A DNA stretch of 64,000 nt from Hydrogenophaga sp. NFH-34 (GCF_021401345.1 NZ_JACBGE010000027.1:1-64000), one strand, 5' to 3'; shown: positions 52,677 through 62,194, counted from the first letter of the stretch. A program made the numbers and translations. Notes: generated by a model from the letters alone, not told the origin.

Positions 52677-54109
52677 GGAGAAACTCCTGTGGGGGCGGTG
52701 GCCCGCGCGGCGGTCACGGTGCTGGCGCCCCGGCTCCAGCCGCCGCCCAGCGCCTTGTACAGCGCCACCGAGGCCTGCAGGCGCTGCGCCCGCAGCTGTG
52801 CCGCCACGTCCTGAGCGGCATACAGCGTGCGCTGGGCATCGATCAGGGTCAGCAAGGTGTCGGCGCCCGCGCGGTACCGGCTCTCGGCCAGCGTGAGCGC
52901 GCGCTGCGCTTCGGCCAGTTCATCGGCCTGCGCACGGGCTTGCGCGTCCACGCCGGCCAGGGTATTGAGCGCGTTCGCCGTGTCGCCAAACGCGGCGACG
53001 ATGGCCGCGCGGTAGCCGGCCAGCAGTTCTTCGCGCTGGGCCAGGGCCTGGTCGCGGCTGGCGGCCAGACGGCCGGCATCAAAGATCGGGGCCGCCAGGC
53101 CAACGGCCAGGGCATAGACGGGGTTGTCCCACACGTGCCGCAGACGCTCACCGCCCGAGCTTATGCCCGCGCTCAGGGTCACGCTGGGCAACAGGGCCGC
53201 CCGGGCGGCTGCCACATCGGCCTGCGCGGCCACCAGTCGGGCCTCTGCGCGGGCGATGTCCGGACGGCGCACCAGCAGCTCGGCCGGCAAGCCGGCATCG
53301 ATGGACGGCACCCGCAGCGCGGCCAGCGACGCGGTCCCGATGGCCACACCGCCGGCCTGTCCGATCAGCAGCGCCACCGCCGTCTCGGCGGCCTGCGATG
53401 CCTGTCGCAGCGCTTCGACGCTGCGCCGCTGTGCCGCCACCAGGCCGCGCTGCTGGGCCTGCTCCAACGGCAGTGCCGCGCCGGCGCGGACCCGCGATTC
53501 CACCAGCGCCAGCAGGCGCTCGGCACCGCGCCACTGGCGCTCGCCGATGGCCGCCCGCTCGCGCAGGGAAACGGCCTCCAGCCAGGCATTGGCCACGCCC
53601 GCCGTCACGCTCAAGCGCACCGTGTCGCGGTCGAACACGCTCGCTTGCAGGCTGGCGCTCGCACCCTCGCGATCGGCCCGCTGACGGCCCCAGAAATCGA
53701 TTTCGTAGCTGGCCGCGAGCCCGGTCCCATAGGCCGTTCCCGCCACACTGGCGTGGCCATCGATCCGGCCTTCGCGGCTGGCGTTCAATTGGCCCGTCAG
53801 GGCCGGCCATGACGCCGCACCCGCCGCCCGTGCCACCGCTTCGGCCTGCCCCACCCGGGCCACCGCCGCCGCCAGGTCGTGGCTTTGCGCCCGGGCACGT
53901 TCGACCAGTGCGTCCAGTTCGGCGCTGCCGAAGCTTCGCCACCAGTCCTCCTGGACAGCGCCCGCCGCACCTGTCGCCAGGCCGGCCGCCACCCACTGAG
54001 CGGGCAGCGCCGGCACGGTCATGTCTGCCGGTCGTGTGTCCACCGCACAACCCGAGGCCAGCAGCGCACTGGCCATGGCCAGCACAGAGACTTTCATCTG
54101 CATCGTCAT
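52673..54109 (-). CDS. NodT-family outer-membrane efflux lipoprotein
   Basis: 478 residues. Signal with lipobox (LLASGCAVD, Cys21), then two OEP/TolC-type repeats: DWWRSFGSAELDALVERARA opens the first, and AQADVAAARAALLPSVTLSA with LRHVWDNPVYALAVGLAAPI lies in the second. It forms the outer-membrane duct for the MacA-MacB-type pump encoded just upstream, comparable to OpmQ in the PvdRT-OpmQ system. It overlaps macB by 4 nt (ATGA) and tonB by 4 nt. Confidence 0.9.
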   Translation of the reverse strand: MTMQMKVSVLAMASALLASGCAVDTRPADMTVPALPAQWVAAGLATGAAGAVQEDWWRSFGSAELDALVERARAQSHDLAAAVARVGQAEAVARAAGAASWPALTGQLNASREGRIDGHASVAGTAYGTGLAASYEIDFWGRQRADREGASASLQASVFDRDTVRLSVTAGVANAWLEAVSLRERAAIGERQWRGAERLLALVESRVRAGAALPLEQAQQRGLVAAQRRSVEALRQASQAAETAVALLIGQAGGVAIGTASLAALRVPSIDAGLPAELLVRRPDIARAEARLVAAQADVAAARAALLPSVTLSAGISSGGERLRHVWDNPVYALAVGLAAPIFDAGRLAASRDQALAQREELLAGYRAAIVAAFGDTANALNTLAGVDAQARAQADELAEAQRALTLAESRYRAGADTLLTLIDAQRTLYAAQDVAAQLRAQRLQASVALYKALGGGWSRGASTVTAARATAPTGVSP

Positions 54110-56103
54110 TCCCCCGCCAGCGCGACGACTGGATCCAGTCGCGCCGCCGTCCGTGCTGGCATGAACCCGAACACCAGGCCTGTGGCCACCGCGCTGCCGA
54201 ACGCCAGCAGGATGGCCGAGGCGGAGAACACCATCGGCACGCTCCAGGCCACCAGCACCGCGCCGATCACCAGCCCGATCACCACGCCCACCGTCCCGCC
54301 CACCATGGTCAGCAGCACAGACTCGGTGATGAACTGGCGCAAGATGTCGCGCTGGCGCGCGCCGGTGGCGATGCGGATACCGATCTCCCGCGTGCGGTCC
54401 TTGACCGTCATCAGCATCACGTTCATGACGCCGATGCCCCCCACCACCAACGACACCGCCGCGATCAGGCTGAGCATGAGGGTCATGGAGTCTTTGGCCT
54501 CCGCCTCGGCCAGCAAGCGAGCGGCCGAGTTGTAGACGTAGAAGTCCTCGCGCCCATGGCGCTGGCGCAAAAGCGCCTCAATGGCTTTCTGCACGCTGTG
54601 CACGCTGCCCGAATCGGCCGCCTGCACCACGGTGTAATGCGGGTCGAACCGGCGGCCAACGGGGAACAGCCGCAGGATGCCGGAGCGGTAAGGCACCAGC
54701 ACGACGTCGTCGCGGTTGTGGCCCGTGCTGTCGGCGCCCTTGATGCTCATCACCCCCACCACCATGAACGGTGTGTTGCCGATCAGCATCTGCTGTCCCA
54801 CGCCGGAGCCCTCGCCAAAAAACCGCTCGCGCACCTTGTCACCGATCACCACCACCGGGGCCAGATCGTGGTCCTCGGCGCGCGTGAAGAAGCGCCCTTC
54901 GGCCACGGGCCAGTCGTGGATCTCGGGCCAGGCATCGGTGGCGGCGATGGTGTCGGCTTCCCAGGCCACATTGCCATAGCGCACCATGGCCGGGTCCCGG
55001 GCCATGGGCATCACCCGTGTCACACCGGGCAGCTTTTCCATGGCCGCGACCTCTTCGAGCGTCACGACCCCCACCGGCCCGCCGCCCTGTGGCGAGCGGT
55101 TGCCGACATACATCAGGGTGACGCCCATGGACCCCATGCGGGCCACCACCTCCTCGCGCGCGCCCATGCCGATGGCCAGCATCACGATCACCGAGACCAC
55201 GCCGATCACAATGCCCAGCAGGGTCAGCGCCGTGCGCGAGCGGTGCGTGCGCATGGACCGCCAGGCCGAGCGAAAGGCCTCCCTCAGGTCGGCCGCCCAC
55301 GGCGTGCCCCGGTCCTCGCGTGCGAGCGCGGTGTCGGGCACCGGCTGGGCCGCCAGCGCCTGCGCACCCGCGGGCTGCGTCAGGCTGTCGCCGACGATCT
55401 GGCCGTCCCGAATCTCCACGATCCGCTGCGCCTGCGCGGCCACCTCGCGATCGTGGGTGATCAAGATGATGGTGTGGCCCGCGTCCGCCAGTTCGTGCAG
55501 CAGCGCCATCACCTCGGCGCCGCTCTTGCTGTCCAGCGCGCCGGTGGGTTCATCGGCGAGGATGATGCGGCCTCCGTTCATGAGCGCCCGCGCAATGGAC
55601 ACCCGCTGCTGCTGCCCCCCCGAGAGCTGGGCCGGGCGCAAGTGCATTTTGTCCGCCAGACCCAGGCGCGCGAGCAGCGCCGCCGCACGTGCCGAACGCG
55701 CCGCCTCGCTCATGCCGGCGTAGATGGCCGGCATTTCCACGTTCTCGTGTGCGCTGTCGGTAGCGATCAGGTGGTAGCCCTGAAACACAAAACCAAAGGC
55801 TTCCCGGCGCAGCCACGCGAGCTCATCGGCACCGAGTTCGGCCACATCCAGGCCATTGAAGCGGTAGCACCCTTCGCTCGCACGGTCCAGGCACCCCAGA
55901 ATGTTCATCAGCGTCGACTTGCCCGAGCCCGACTGCCCCACGATGGCCACGAACTCACCGGCGTGGATGCGCAAATCGACGCCGTGCAACACCTCCACTT
56001 CGGGCTGACCGGAGAGCCCGCCGCCAAACCGCTTGCGCAGGCCCTGCAGCTCGATCAGCGGGATCACCGCTGCCACCGGACGCGCCTGGGCTTCGCTCAC
56101 CAC
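54106..56103 (-). CDS. macB: MacB-type ABC exporter (ATPase-permease fusion)
   Basis: 665 residues. The N-terminal ATPase (about 15-240) has Walker A GQSGSGKST, signature LSGGQQQRVS and Walker B IILADEPTGALD. One helix follows (LLGIVIGVVSVIVMLAIGMG, about 295), then a large periplasmic domain and three C-terminal helices, with VGGIGVMNVMLMTVKDRTRE as the hallmark. MacB drives periplasmic substrates through MacA and the outer-membrane duct; PvdT is the pyoverdine-recycling member. Start GTG at 56103 or 56100; the second overlaps the macA stop (GTGA), and AGGAGG lies 5-8 nt upstream. Confidence 0.93.
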   Translation of the reverse strand: MVSEAQARPVAAVIPLIELQGLRKRFGGGLSGQPEVEVLHGVDLRIHAGEFVAIVGQSGSGKSTLMNILGCLDRASEGCYRFNGLDVAELGADELAWLRREAFGFVFQGYHLIATDSAHENVEMPAIYAGMSEAARSARAAALLARLGLADKMHLRPAQLSGGQQQRVSIARALMNGGRIILADEPTGALDSKSGAEVMALLHELADAGHTIILITHDREVAAQAQRIVEIRDGQIVGDSLTQPAGAQALAAQPVPDTALAREDRGTPWAADLREAFRSAWRSMRTHRSRTALTLLGIVIGVVSVIVMLAIGMGAREEVVARMGSMGVTLMYVGNRSPQGGGPVGVVTLEEVAAMEKLPGVTRVMPMARDPAMVRYGNVAWEADTIAATDAWPEIHDWPVAEGRFFTRAEDHDLAPVVVIGDKVRERFFGEGSGVGQQMLIGNTPFMVVGVMSIKGADSTGHNRDDVVLVPYRSGILRLFPVGRRFDPHYTVVQAADSGSVHSVQKAIEALLRQRHGREDFYVYNSAARLLAEAEAKDSMTLMLSLIAAVSLVVGGIGVMNVMLMTVKDRTREIGIRIATGARQRDILRQFITESVLLTMVGGTVGVVIGLVIGAVLVAWSVPMVFSASAILLAFGSAVATGLVFGFMPARTAARLDPVVALAGE

Positions 56104-57299
56104 CGGAACCTCCTGAAGCCGGCGGCGGCGGGAGCTTCGCCCACAATGATCTGGTCACCCGCCTTCAGGCCTTCCAGCACCTCGGCCTGGAGCCGGTCGC
56201 GCCGCCCCAGGCGCACCCGACGCACCTCGACCACAGGATCGGGGGACGCCTCGGCCAGCACCCTGGCCTCCCATTGGTCGGCCGCCCCCTCCACCGGATG
56301 AACCGCCGCCACGGGCACCGTCAACACATCCTGCGCGGACGCCGTCACGATGTTCACCTGGGCAGTCATCTGCGGCATCAGCACACCGTCGGCGTTCTCC
56401 ACATCGAACAACACGGTGTACTGCACGGCCTTGGTGCCCGCGGCGGGCGGCTCACCGTCCTTGGCGGCCCCCGACCCCGGCGGGGAAGGCAGCACCTGGC
56501 GCACCGTGCCGTTCCAGCGCTGACCGCGCCCCTGGGGATCCGCCCCCAGGGTGGTGAAGTAGGCGGGTTGCCCGGCTTTCACGAGCCGGATGTCGGCCTC
56601 GGACACATCCGTCCACACGGTCATGCGCCCCAGGTCCGCAATGCGCAAGACCGTCGGTGTCTGGTAGGTGGCGTTGAGCGTCTGGCCCTCTTTGACCTCC
56701 AGGCTGGTCACCGTACCGGCCATCGGGGCATAAATGCGCGTGTAGCCCAGCCGGGCCTCGTCGGCGCGCAGGCTGGCCGCGGTCTGCGCGATGCCCGCTT
56801 CGTGCTGCGCAACCCGCGCCGCCGCCGATTTGAGCGTGGCAGCAGCCGTCTGCACGTCATCCAGCCGGGTGGAGCCGTCCTGCGCCATCTGCTCCTGACG
56901 GGCGTGCTGCAGTTGCGCCAGTTCCCACTGTGCGCGGGCATCGTCCAACTGAGCCCGCAAACCCGCCAGTTGCGCCCTGCCGGCCTCCACCGTGGCAGCA
57001 AAAACACTGGCGTCGATCTCGACCAGCAACTGCCCCTTCTCCACCACATCCCCAGCCTTGGCATGCAGCCGCGTGACCTGGCCAGAAACCTGCGCGCCCA
57101 CATCCACCGAATGCAACGGTTGCAAGGTTCCAATGGCTGCCACACTGGCCTCGATACGGCCGGATTGAACCGGCGCCGTTTGCCATTGCGGGAGCGGCGG
57201 CGGGCGCCACCAGAGCCACCCCATCACCAGCACACCCACCATCAGGACGAGCAAAACCCCGCCGGTCCACCGCCGGCGTTGAACAGCGTGTGCAACCAT
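56097..57299 (-). CDS. macA: MacA-type periplasmic adaptor (membrane fusion protein)
   Basis: 400 residues. N-terminal inner-membrane helix (WTGGVLLVLMVGVLVMGWLW), lipoyl half-motifs SVDVGAQVSGQVTRLHAKAG and YAPMAGTVTSLEVKEGQTLN, a helical hairpin between them (AQLAGLRAQLDDARAQWELA), and a beta-barrel part. It joins MacB to the outer-membrane protein. Its ATG shares one base with the TAA stop of the DUF4198 gene (TAATG), showing tight coupling. Confidence 0.92.
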   Translation of the reverse strand: MVAHAVQRRRWTGGVLLVLMVGVLVMGWLWWRPPPLPQWQTAPVQSGRIEASVAAIGTLQPLHSVDVGAQVSGQVTRLHAKAGDVVEKGQLLVEIDASVFAATVEAGRAQLAGLRAQLDDARAQWELAQLQHARQEQMAQDGSTRLDDVQTAAATLKSAAARVAQHEAGIAQTAASLRADEARLGYTRIYAPMAGTVTSLEVKEGQTLNATYQTPTVLRIADLGRMTVWTDVSEADIRLVKAGQPAYFTTLGADPQGRGQRWNGTVRQVLPSPPGSGAAKDGEPPAAGTKAVQYTVLFDVENADGVLMPQMTAQVNIVTASAQDVLTVPVAAVHPVEGAADQWEARVLAEASPDPVVEVRRVRLGRRDRLQAEVLEGLKAGDQIIVGEAPAAAGFRRFRW

Positions 57300-57937
57300 T
57301 ACTTCGTGACCTCGAAACTGAGTGTGGCGGTGTGGCGAACGTCGTCGTATTTCTGACCGTTCAGCGTCACCGAGCCGTTGTTGACACGCGCCGTCACTTC
57401 CAGCACGTACAAGCCGGGAAAGGCGGGGTTGAAGCTCACGGTGCCGTCCTTGGCCGGCGTGAGCGTGCGGTGCCAGCCTTCACTGGTATCCACGTTCACC
57501 TGGCTGGCTGCCACGGGCCTACCTTTGAAAACGAGCCGGAAGGTGTTGCCGTTGGGCTCGGTGGGCACCAGTTCGAGGTCGTTGACGGCCTGGGTTTCGG
57601 TGCGGCCCCAACGGGCCTGGTAATGGGTGAGCACCCCATCAGCGCCGGCACGCGTGGCCGTGAAGCGCGAGTCGCTCCCCGACGCCGGCGCAAAAGCCCG
57701 GTGGTTCGCGCTGTTCTGGAGCGGCACCACCGCCCCGTCGGGGGAGACGGCCCTGGCATCCACCAGGGTCGGCCAGGAAGCCAGCGGCTTGCCCAGTTCG
57801 CCGGCATAAACCCGCACCTGACCGTCACCGGACTGCAGCCACAGGTAATCGGCGCGTGCAGGCATCGACACGGCGAGCCACAAGCATGCCAACGCAGCCA
57901 GACGCTGCGCATTGTGGCGGATAGCGATTGTTTTCAT
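57299..57937 (-). CDS. Exported DUF4198-domain protein
   Basis: 212 residues. Signal peptide ending near MPARA; the mature protein starts DYLWLQSGDGQVRVYAGELG, the usual start of DUF4198 proteins. Later segments FRLVFKGRPVAASQVNVDTS and TVSFNPAFPGLYVLEVTA form the Ig-like repeats of the family, which occurs with metal and siderophore transport genes and is thought to act in the periplasm. ATG at 57937 is chosen; the open frame upstream is unsupported. It lies between the importer part and the exporter part of the cluster. Confidence 0.83.
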   Translation of the reverse strand: MKTIAIRHNAQRLAALACLWLAVSMPARADYLWLQSGDGQVRVYAGELGKPLASWPTLVDARAVSPDGAVVPLQNSANHRAFAPASGSDSRFTATRAGADGVLTHYQARWGRTETQAVNDLELVPTEPNGNTFRLVFKGRPVAASQVNVDTSEGWHRTLTPAKDGTVSFNPAFPGLYVLEVTARVNNGSVTLNGQKYDDVRHTATLSFEVTK

Positions 57938-57992
57938 GATCAGAATTCCTCTCCTGCCAATACCTCGGTCCACCCAGGGTTCATGGTCCTGT

Positions 57993-58859
57993 TCAAGGAC
58001 GCAGTGCCTGAACGAGCCGGCGGGCGTTGCCTTCAATCTCCGACACCGGGTCTTCCCCAGCCGTTTCGACCACCACGACGGTTGCCCCCGCCGCTGTCAC
58101 GGCGCGCGCCAGTTCCGGCGCCAGCTCCTCGTGATGCAACACGACGGCCACCTGCTCGCGGCGAATCACACGGGTCAGTGCATCGGCATCGATGTTCTCG
58201 GCCACCCTGACCGGCTCCAGGTTGAAGCCTGCCACGAAGTGGTCCAGGCGCGGCGACAGCGAAATCACCGCCACGTTCGGCGCGCTCAGCAGGTCACTCT
58301 CGGTCTTGGCCGACAGGGCCACCAGCCGTTGCTTGAGCGCCGCCAGGTTGCGCGCCACCGCCGGCGCCGCCCCCGGTACCAGCCGCTCCATTTCGCCCCC
58401 CACGATGTCGGCCATGCGGCCCAGGTTCACCGTGTGCAGCCAGGGATAGGAGCCGATGTCGGCGCCGGGCTGCAACGCCAGACCGGGCAGTGCGCCATCC
58501 ACTGGCCGTGCGGCGTCGATCTCGACGACACGGATGTTCGTGCGGCGTGCCAGCGGGTACAGCGGGTCCTGCGGCCACAGCGAACGCAAACCGATGGCCG
58601 CGTCAGCGTCGGCGGCCACCTTCGCCAGCGCGGCCGCGCCGCGCCCTTCAAAGTAAGCCACCTGCCGCGCCGGAGGCAGTCTGGCGGGCGCTGCGCGCAC
58701 GACCTCGATCCCGCTGCCCTGCGCCAGTTGCGCCGACAGCGCGTGCACCACCGGGTGCGAGGTGAGCACACGGCTCTTCGTGGCCGGCTCGGCAGCCGAA
58801 GCGGCCCCGCTGGAAAACGCCGCAGCGGCAGCGAGACAGACAAACAGACGACGCTTCAC
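57993..58859 (-). CDS. Second metal-ABC periplasmic binding protein (ZnuA fold, FpvF-like position)
   Basis: 288 residues from a GTG at 58859 that overlaps the permease stop (GTGA). Signal peptide KRRLFVCLAAAAAFSSGAAS, then a TroA/ZnuA-type fold: a long helix around VGGEMERLVPGAAPAVARNL, and VAVISLSPRLDHFVAGFNLE. The metal-ligand blocks of true ZnuA proteins (HPY and PHxYEP) are replaced (SHPVVHAL, LPPARQVAYF), so it may bind a metallophore or the partner protein rather than bare metal. Position after the permease matches fpvF in the Pseudomonas fpvCDEF order. Confidence 0.82.
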   Translation of the reverse strand: MKRRLFVCLAAAAAFSSGAASAAEPATKSRVLTSHPVVHALSAQLAQGSGIEVVRAAPARLPPARQVAYFEGRGAAALAKVAADADAAIGLRSLWPQDPLYPLARRTNIRVVEIDAARPVDGALPGLALQPGADIGSYPWLHTVNLGRMADIVGGEMERLVPGAAPAVARNLAALKQRLVALSAKTESDLLSAPNVAVISLSPRLDHFVAGFNLEPVRVAENIDADALTRVIRREQVAVVLHHEELAPELARAVTAAGATVVVVETAGEDPVSEIEGNARRLVQALRP

Positions 58860-59758
58860 GATGGCATTCCTCTCAAACTCGGCACCAGGCCGCGCACCAG
58901 CGTGGCCAGCAGAAACGCACCGCCAGCCACCAGGATGATGGCGGCGCCCGAAGGCAGCGGCAGTGCAAACTCGATCGGCAGCAGGATCCCGGCCTGCGTG
59001 CTCAACGTGGCGATCAGCACGCTGAGCCAGAAGAACCCCCGCAGCGACTGGCTCAGCAGCCGCGCCGCTGCGGCCGGAATGACCAGCAACGCGCCCACCA
59101 GGATGGCCCCGATCACCTTGACCGACGCCACCGTGACCACGGTCACCAGCACCACGAACAGATAGTCCATGGCCTTGACCGGCACGCCGCGCACGGCCGC
59201 CAGTTGCGGGTTGAAACTGGCCAGCATCAGCCGGTTGTAGTTGGGCAGGGTCAGCGCCAGCGTGAGCAACGACACCACGACCAGCACCAGAAGGTCCTGG
59301 CTGTTGACCGTGAGCACGGAGCCGAACAGCACGTTCTCCAGAATGTGGATGTTGATGCGCCCCGAGAGCACCAGCAGCAGGCTGGCCCCCAGCGCGAGCG
59401 AGATCGACAGGAACACGCCGATCAGCGTGTCGGGCGTAAGCCCGGTGCGGTTGCGCAGGTAGTTCAGGCCGATGCCGAAGAGCAGGCAGTAACCGAACAG
59501 CGCGCCGTAGGGCCCTGTGTAAGGCTCGCCCAGCAGGATGCCGATGGCGACGCCGGTCAGCGCCGAGTGGCCCACGGCCTCGGAGAAGAAAGCGAAGCGC
59601 TTGACCACGACCAGCGTGCCCAGGCCGCCCAGCACCGGGCCAATGACCAGGCCCGCCAGCACGGCGTTGACGACGAAGCCGTAGGTGAACACCTGCGGCA
59701 GCGCACCCGCCTCGGCCCAGCCCTGGATGGCGATGCGCAGGGTGTCGATGGCGTTCAT
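58856..59758 (-). CDS. Metal ABC transporter permease (ZnuB/FpvE-like)
   Basis: 300 residues with about eight to nine helices of the ABC-3 family. Features: GLGTLVVVKRFAFFSEAVGH, the GLTPDTLIGVFLSISLALGA loop, and KVIGAILVGALLVIPAAAAR near the C-terminus. It forms the inner-membrane channel for a divalent metal such as Zn, Mn or Fe. ATG at 59758 overlaps the ATPase stop (ATGA). Confidence 0.92.
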   Translation of the reverse strand: MNAIDTLRIAIQGWAEAGALPQVFTYGFVVNAVLAGLVIGPVLGGLGTLVVVKRFAFFSEAVGHSALTGVAIGILLGEPYTGPYGALFGYCLLFGIGLNYLRNRTGLTPDTLIGVFLSISLALGASLLLVLSGRINIHILENVLFGSVLTVNSQDLLVLVVVSLLTLALTLPNYNRLMLASFNPQLAAVRGVPVKAMDYLFVVLVTVVTVASVKVIGAILVGALLVIPAAAARLLSQSLRGFFWLSVLIATLSTQAGILLPIEFALPLPSGAAIILVAGGAFLLATLVRGLVPSLRGMPS

Positions 59759-60540
59759 GCGAGCGCCTCCTCGGCCCGCACCGGCTGGGGCGACGGCGCG
59801 GCCGGCGGTGCGACGGGCGCACGCGGCCGTGTGGAGAACAGGTCGAGCAGCGCCTCGGGCGTCAGCACCTCGGACGGCGGCCCACTGAACAGCACCTGGC
59901 GGTTCAGGCCGGTCACGCTGTCCGCCAGGCGGGCCACCGCCTGCAGATCGTGCTCGATCCACAGCACGGTGACACCGGCCTGCCGGAAGTCGGCCAAAAG
60001 CTGTTCAAACACCTGCACGCCCGCCTCATCGAGCGCGGCCAGCGGTTCGTCGAGCACCAGCAGCGCCGGCATCGGCACCATGCCCTGGGCCAGCAACACA
60101 CGCTGGCGCTCCCCCCCCGAGAGCGCCCCCATGCGGCGACGGCGCTTGTCGGCCATGCCCACGCGCGCCAGGGCCTCGCCGATCTCGCGCGAGCGCAGTG
60201 CCGAGAAACCCAGGAACGCCGGCTTGCGCTGCGTCATGGTGGCCATGAAATCGTCCACCGTCAGCGGCAGGCCGGCGTCGAAGGCCAGCGCCTGCGGCAC
60301 GTAGCCGACCGTGCCGACAGCCGTGCCCGGCCACTCGATCTTGACGGCGCCTTCGTGCGGCGTCTGCCCCAGCAGGGTCTTGACCAGCGAGCTCTTGCCC
60401 GCCCCGTTGGGGCCCACCAGCGCGTGCACGCTGCCGGGCGCCACGCGCAGCGACACCTCGCGCAGCACCGCCGTCTGGCCCAACCGCAGCGAAACGCGTT
60501 CGAGCGTGATGGCGGGACCTGTCATGCCCAAGGCCCTCAC
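59755..60540 (-). CDS. Metal ABC transporter ATP-binding protein (ZnuC/FpvD-like)
   Basis: 261 residues from a GTG at 60540 that overlaps the binding-protein stop (GTGA) and has AGGAGG 7 nt upstream; ATG at 60525 is too far from it. Walker A GPNGAGKSSLVK, signature LSGGERQRVLLAQ, Walker B LLVLDEPLAALDEAG, H-loop WIEHDLQAV. It powers the ABC-3 permease encoded downstream. The C-terminal 40 residues are a Pro/Ala-rich tail. Confidence 0.93.
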   Translation of the reverse strand: MRALGMTGPAITLERVSLRLGQTAVLREVSLRVAPGSVHALVGPNGAGKSSLVKTLLGQTPHEGAVKIEWPGTAVGTVGYVPQALAFDAGLPLTVDDFMATMTQRKPAFLGFSALRSREIGEALARVGMADKRRRRMGALSGGERQRVLLAQGMVPMPALLVLDEPLAALDEAGVQVFEQLLADFRQAGVTVLWIEHDLQAVARLADSVTGLNRQVLFSGPPSEVLTPEALLDLFSTRPRAPVAPPAAPSPQPVRAEEALA

Positions 60541-61472
60541 GCCCCGGCCTCCTGGATGGCCCTGACCACGGTGGCGAGGTTGTGCGCCGTGTCCTTCTCG
60601 AATTTGTCTTTCGTGTATTCGCCGTAGGAAATGTGGGTCAATGCGTACAGACGCACCCCGGTTTCGCGGCGAATCGTGTCGACATAGGTGGAGGGGAAAT
60701 CCACCTCGGAGAAGATCACCTTCACATCCAGATTGCGCAGCATGTCGATGGTGGCCTTGAGCTGAGCGGGGCTGGGGTCGATACCGTGCGCCGGTTCGAC
60801 GACAGCGGTCACTTCCAGACCGAATTCGCGCAGCAGGTAGTCGTAGGCGCCGTGGATGGTCGCCACGCGCAGGCTGGCGCCCGGCGCCTTGGTCAATTGC
60901 GCCAGCGCGTCGGCGCGCAGCTTGCGCAGTCTTTGCGTGTAGGCACGCGCGTTGGCGCGGTAGGTCTCGGCGTTGGCCGGGTCGAGCTTGCCCAGTTCGC
61001 GAGCGATAGTGTTGACCTGCGCGATCGACGCGGCCACCGACAGGAAGGTGTGCGGGTTGACGACCTGTCCCGAGGTGTCCTTGCCACGGCCGGCCGCACC
61101 CACGGCCGCCAGCAGTGGCACCTGGGCGTTCGCTTCGATGAGCGGCAGCTTGGGTTTGCTGCTGGCCGCGATCATGCGGTCGGCAAAGTCATCGTGGCCC
61201 ACCCCGTTGAGCACGACCACGTCGAGACTGCCGATGCGCTGAATGTCCTCGGCACGCGGCTCGTAAGCATGCGGGTTGAAACCCGCCGGGATCAGCGGCA
61301 CCACGTCGGCCTTGTCGCCCACGATGTTGGTGACATAGCTGTAGTAAGGATGCAGGGTGACGCCGACACGCATGCGCCCGGCGGCCTGCGCCGACATGGG
61401 AGACAACATCAGCAGGCCGGACAAAGACAGGCCGGCTTGCAGCAGACGGCGACGTTGGAACTGTGTGGTCAT
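60537..61472 (-). CDS. Metal ABC periplasmic binding protein (ZnuA/TroA family, FpvC-like position)
   Basis: 311 residues. The leader MTTQFQRRRLLQAGLSLSGL has a twin-arginine-like RRRLL motif before a hydrophobic core and an AQA cleavage site. Metal-ligand blocks of the cluster-9 family are kept: VTLHPYYSYV, GFNPHAYEPRAEDI, VNPHTFLSV and EPAHGIDPSP. It binds a divalent cation in the periplasm. In the fpvCDEF arrangement the corresponding protein, FpvC, takes part in iron release from the siderophore. ATG at 61472 is chosen. Confidence 0.9.
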   Translation of the reverse strand: MTTQFQRRRLLQAGLSLSGLLMLSPMSAQAAGRMRVGVTLHPYYSYVTNIVGDKADVVPLIPAGFNPHAYEPRAEDIQRIGSLDVVVLNGVGHDDFADRMIAASSKPKLPLIEANAQVPLLAAVGAAGRGKDTSGQVVNPHTFLSVAASIAQVNTIARELGKLDPANAETYRANARAYTQRLRKLRADALAQLTKAPGASLRVATIHGAYDYLLREFGLEVTAVVEPAHGIDPSPAQLKATIDMLRNLDVKVIFSEVDFPSTYVDTIRRETGVRLYALTHISYGEYTKDKFEKDTAHNLATVVRAIQEAGA

Positions 61473-61552
61473 GGGCAACTCACGCAAAGGAAGGGTGGCG
61501 CTGTGACAAAACAGCGGAAAAGAATGGAAACGGTCGAAGATCGCGCGCGGCG

Positions 61553-62194
61553 CTAGCGCCGCTGCCGCGTCACGCCGGCATCGAAACGGGCGGCGATCTG
61601 GCGCCAGCCCGCCCGGGTCAGCCCGGCATCGTCCAGCGCCGAGGGAGCGGCGGCCGCTGTGCGGTGGAACCACACATCCGGCTCGCCATGGGCCTCATCC
61701 GCCGTGCTGCCGGTGCCGTGACCATGCCGGTCTTCGGCGCCCTCGGCCCCCGGCGGCACCACACGCATCAGCAGCGAACCGGCGACCTCGGTGTCAGCAC
61801 TCAACCCCACGTAGGCCCTGGCCGCCCCGTCTGTCTGCAGCGTCCAGGTGTGGCCGCCGCGCCGCGCGCTGCTCGGGTCCTGCACGAACGGCGGCAAGCC
61901 CCACTCGGCCAGCGCCGCCACCGTGGGCACCGCGTCCGCATCGCCTCTGTCGGCCTCGATCTCGTCCAGCGCCACGCGCAGATCGGCATACAGGCCCTGC
62001 TCGGCCGGCGACAGGTCGCGCCGAGCGTCCACCTGGTGCGCAGCCACGCCCTGGCTCACATCGCGGGTGGCACGCAGCGACACCACCGTACCGGCCACCG
62101 CGAGGATGAGCGCACAGGCGGCCAAGACCACGGTGGTCTCGTGACCCGCCCCCGCGGGGCGCACAACCTGCACCGTCGCGCCCGCCGCCGTCAT
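61553..62194 (-). CDS. DUF6162-like membrane-anchored protein (FpvK-like position)
   Basis: 213 residues: one N-terminal helix (TVVLAACALILAVAGTVVSL) and a periplasmic domain with QGLYADLRVALDEIEADRGD and a GGHTWTLQTDGAARAYVGLS strand. A His-rich stretch (EDRHGHGTGS, then EAHGEPDVWFHR) suggests metal contact. It resembles the DUF6162 family found beside metal ABC transporters; function is unknown. It overlaps the upstream small exported protein gene by 4 nt and is followed by the metal-binding protein gene. Confidence 0.75.
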   Translation of the reverse strand: MTAAGATVQVVRPAGAGHETTVVLAACALILAVAGTVVSLRATRDVSQGVAAHQVDARRDLSPAEQGLYADLRVALDEIEADRGDADAVPTVAALAEWGLPPFVQDPSSARRGGHTWTLQTDGAARAYVGLSADTEVAGSLLMRVVPPGAEGAEDRHGHGTGSTADEAHGEPDVWFHRTAAAAPSALDDAGLTRAGWRQIAARFDAGVTRQRR

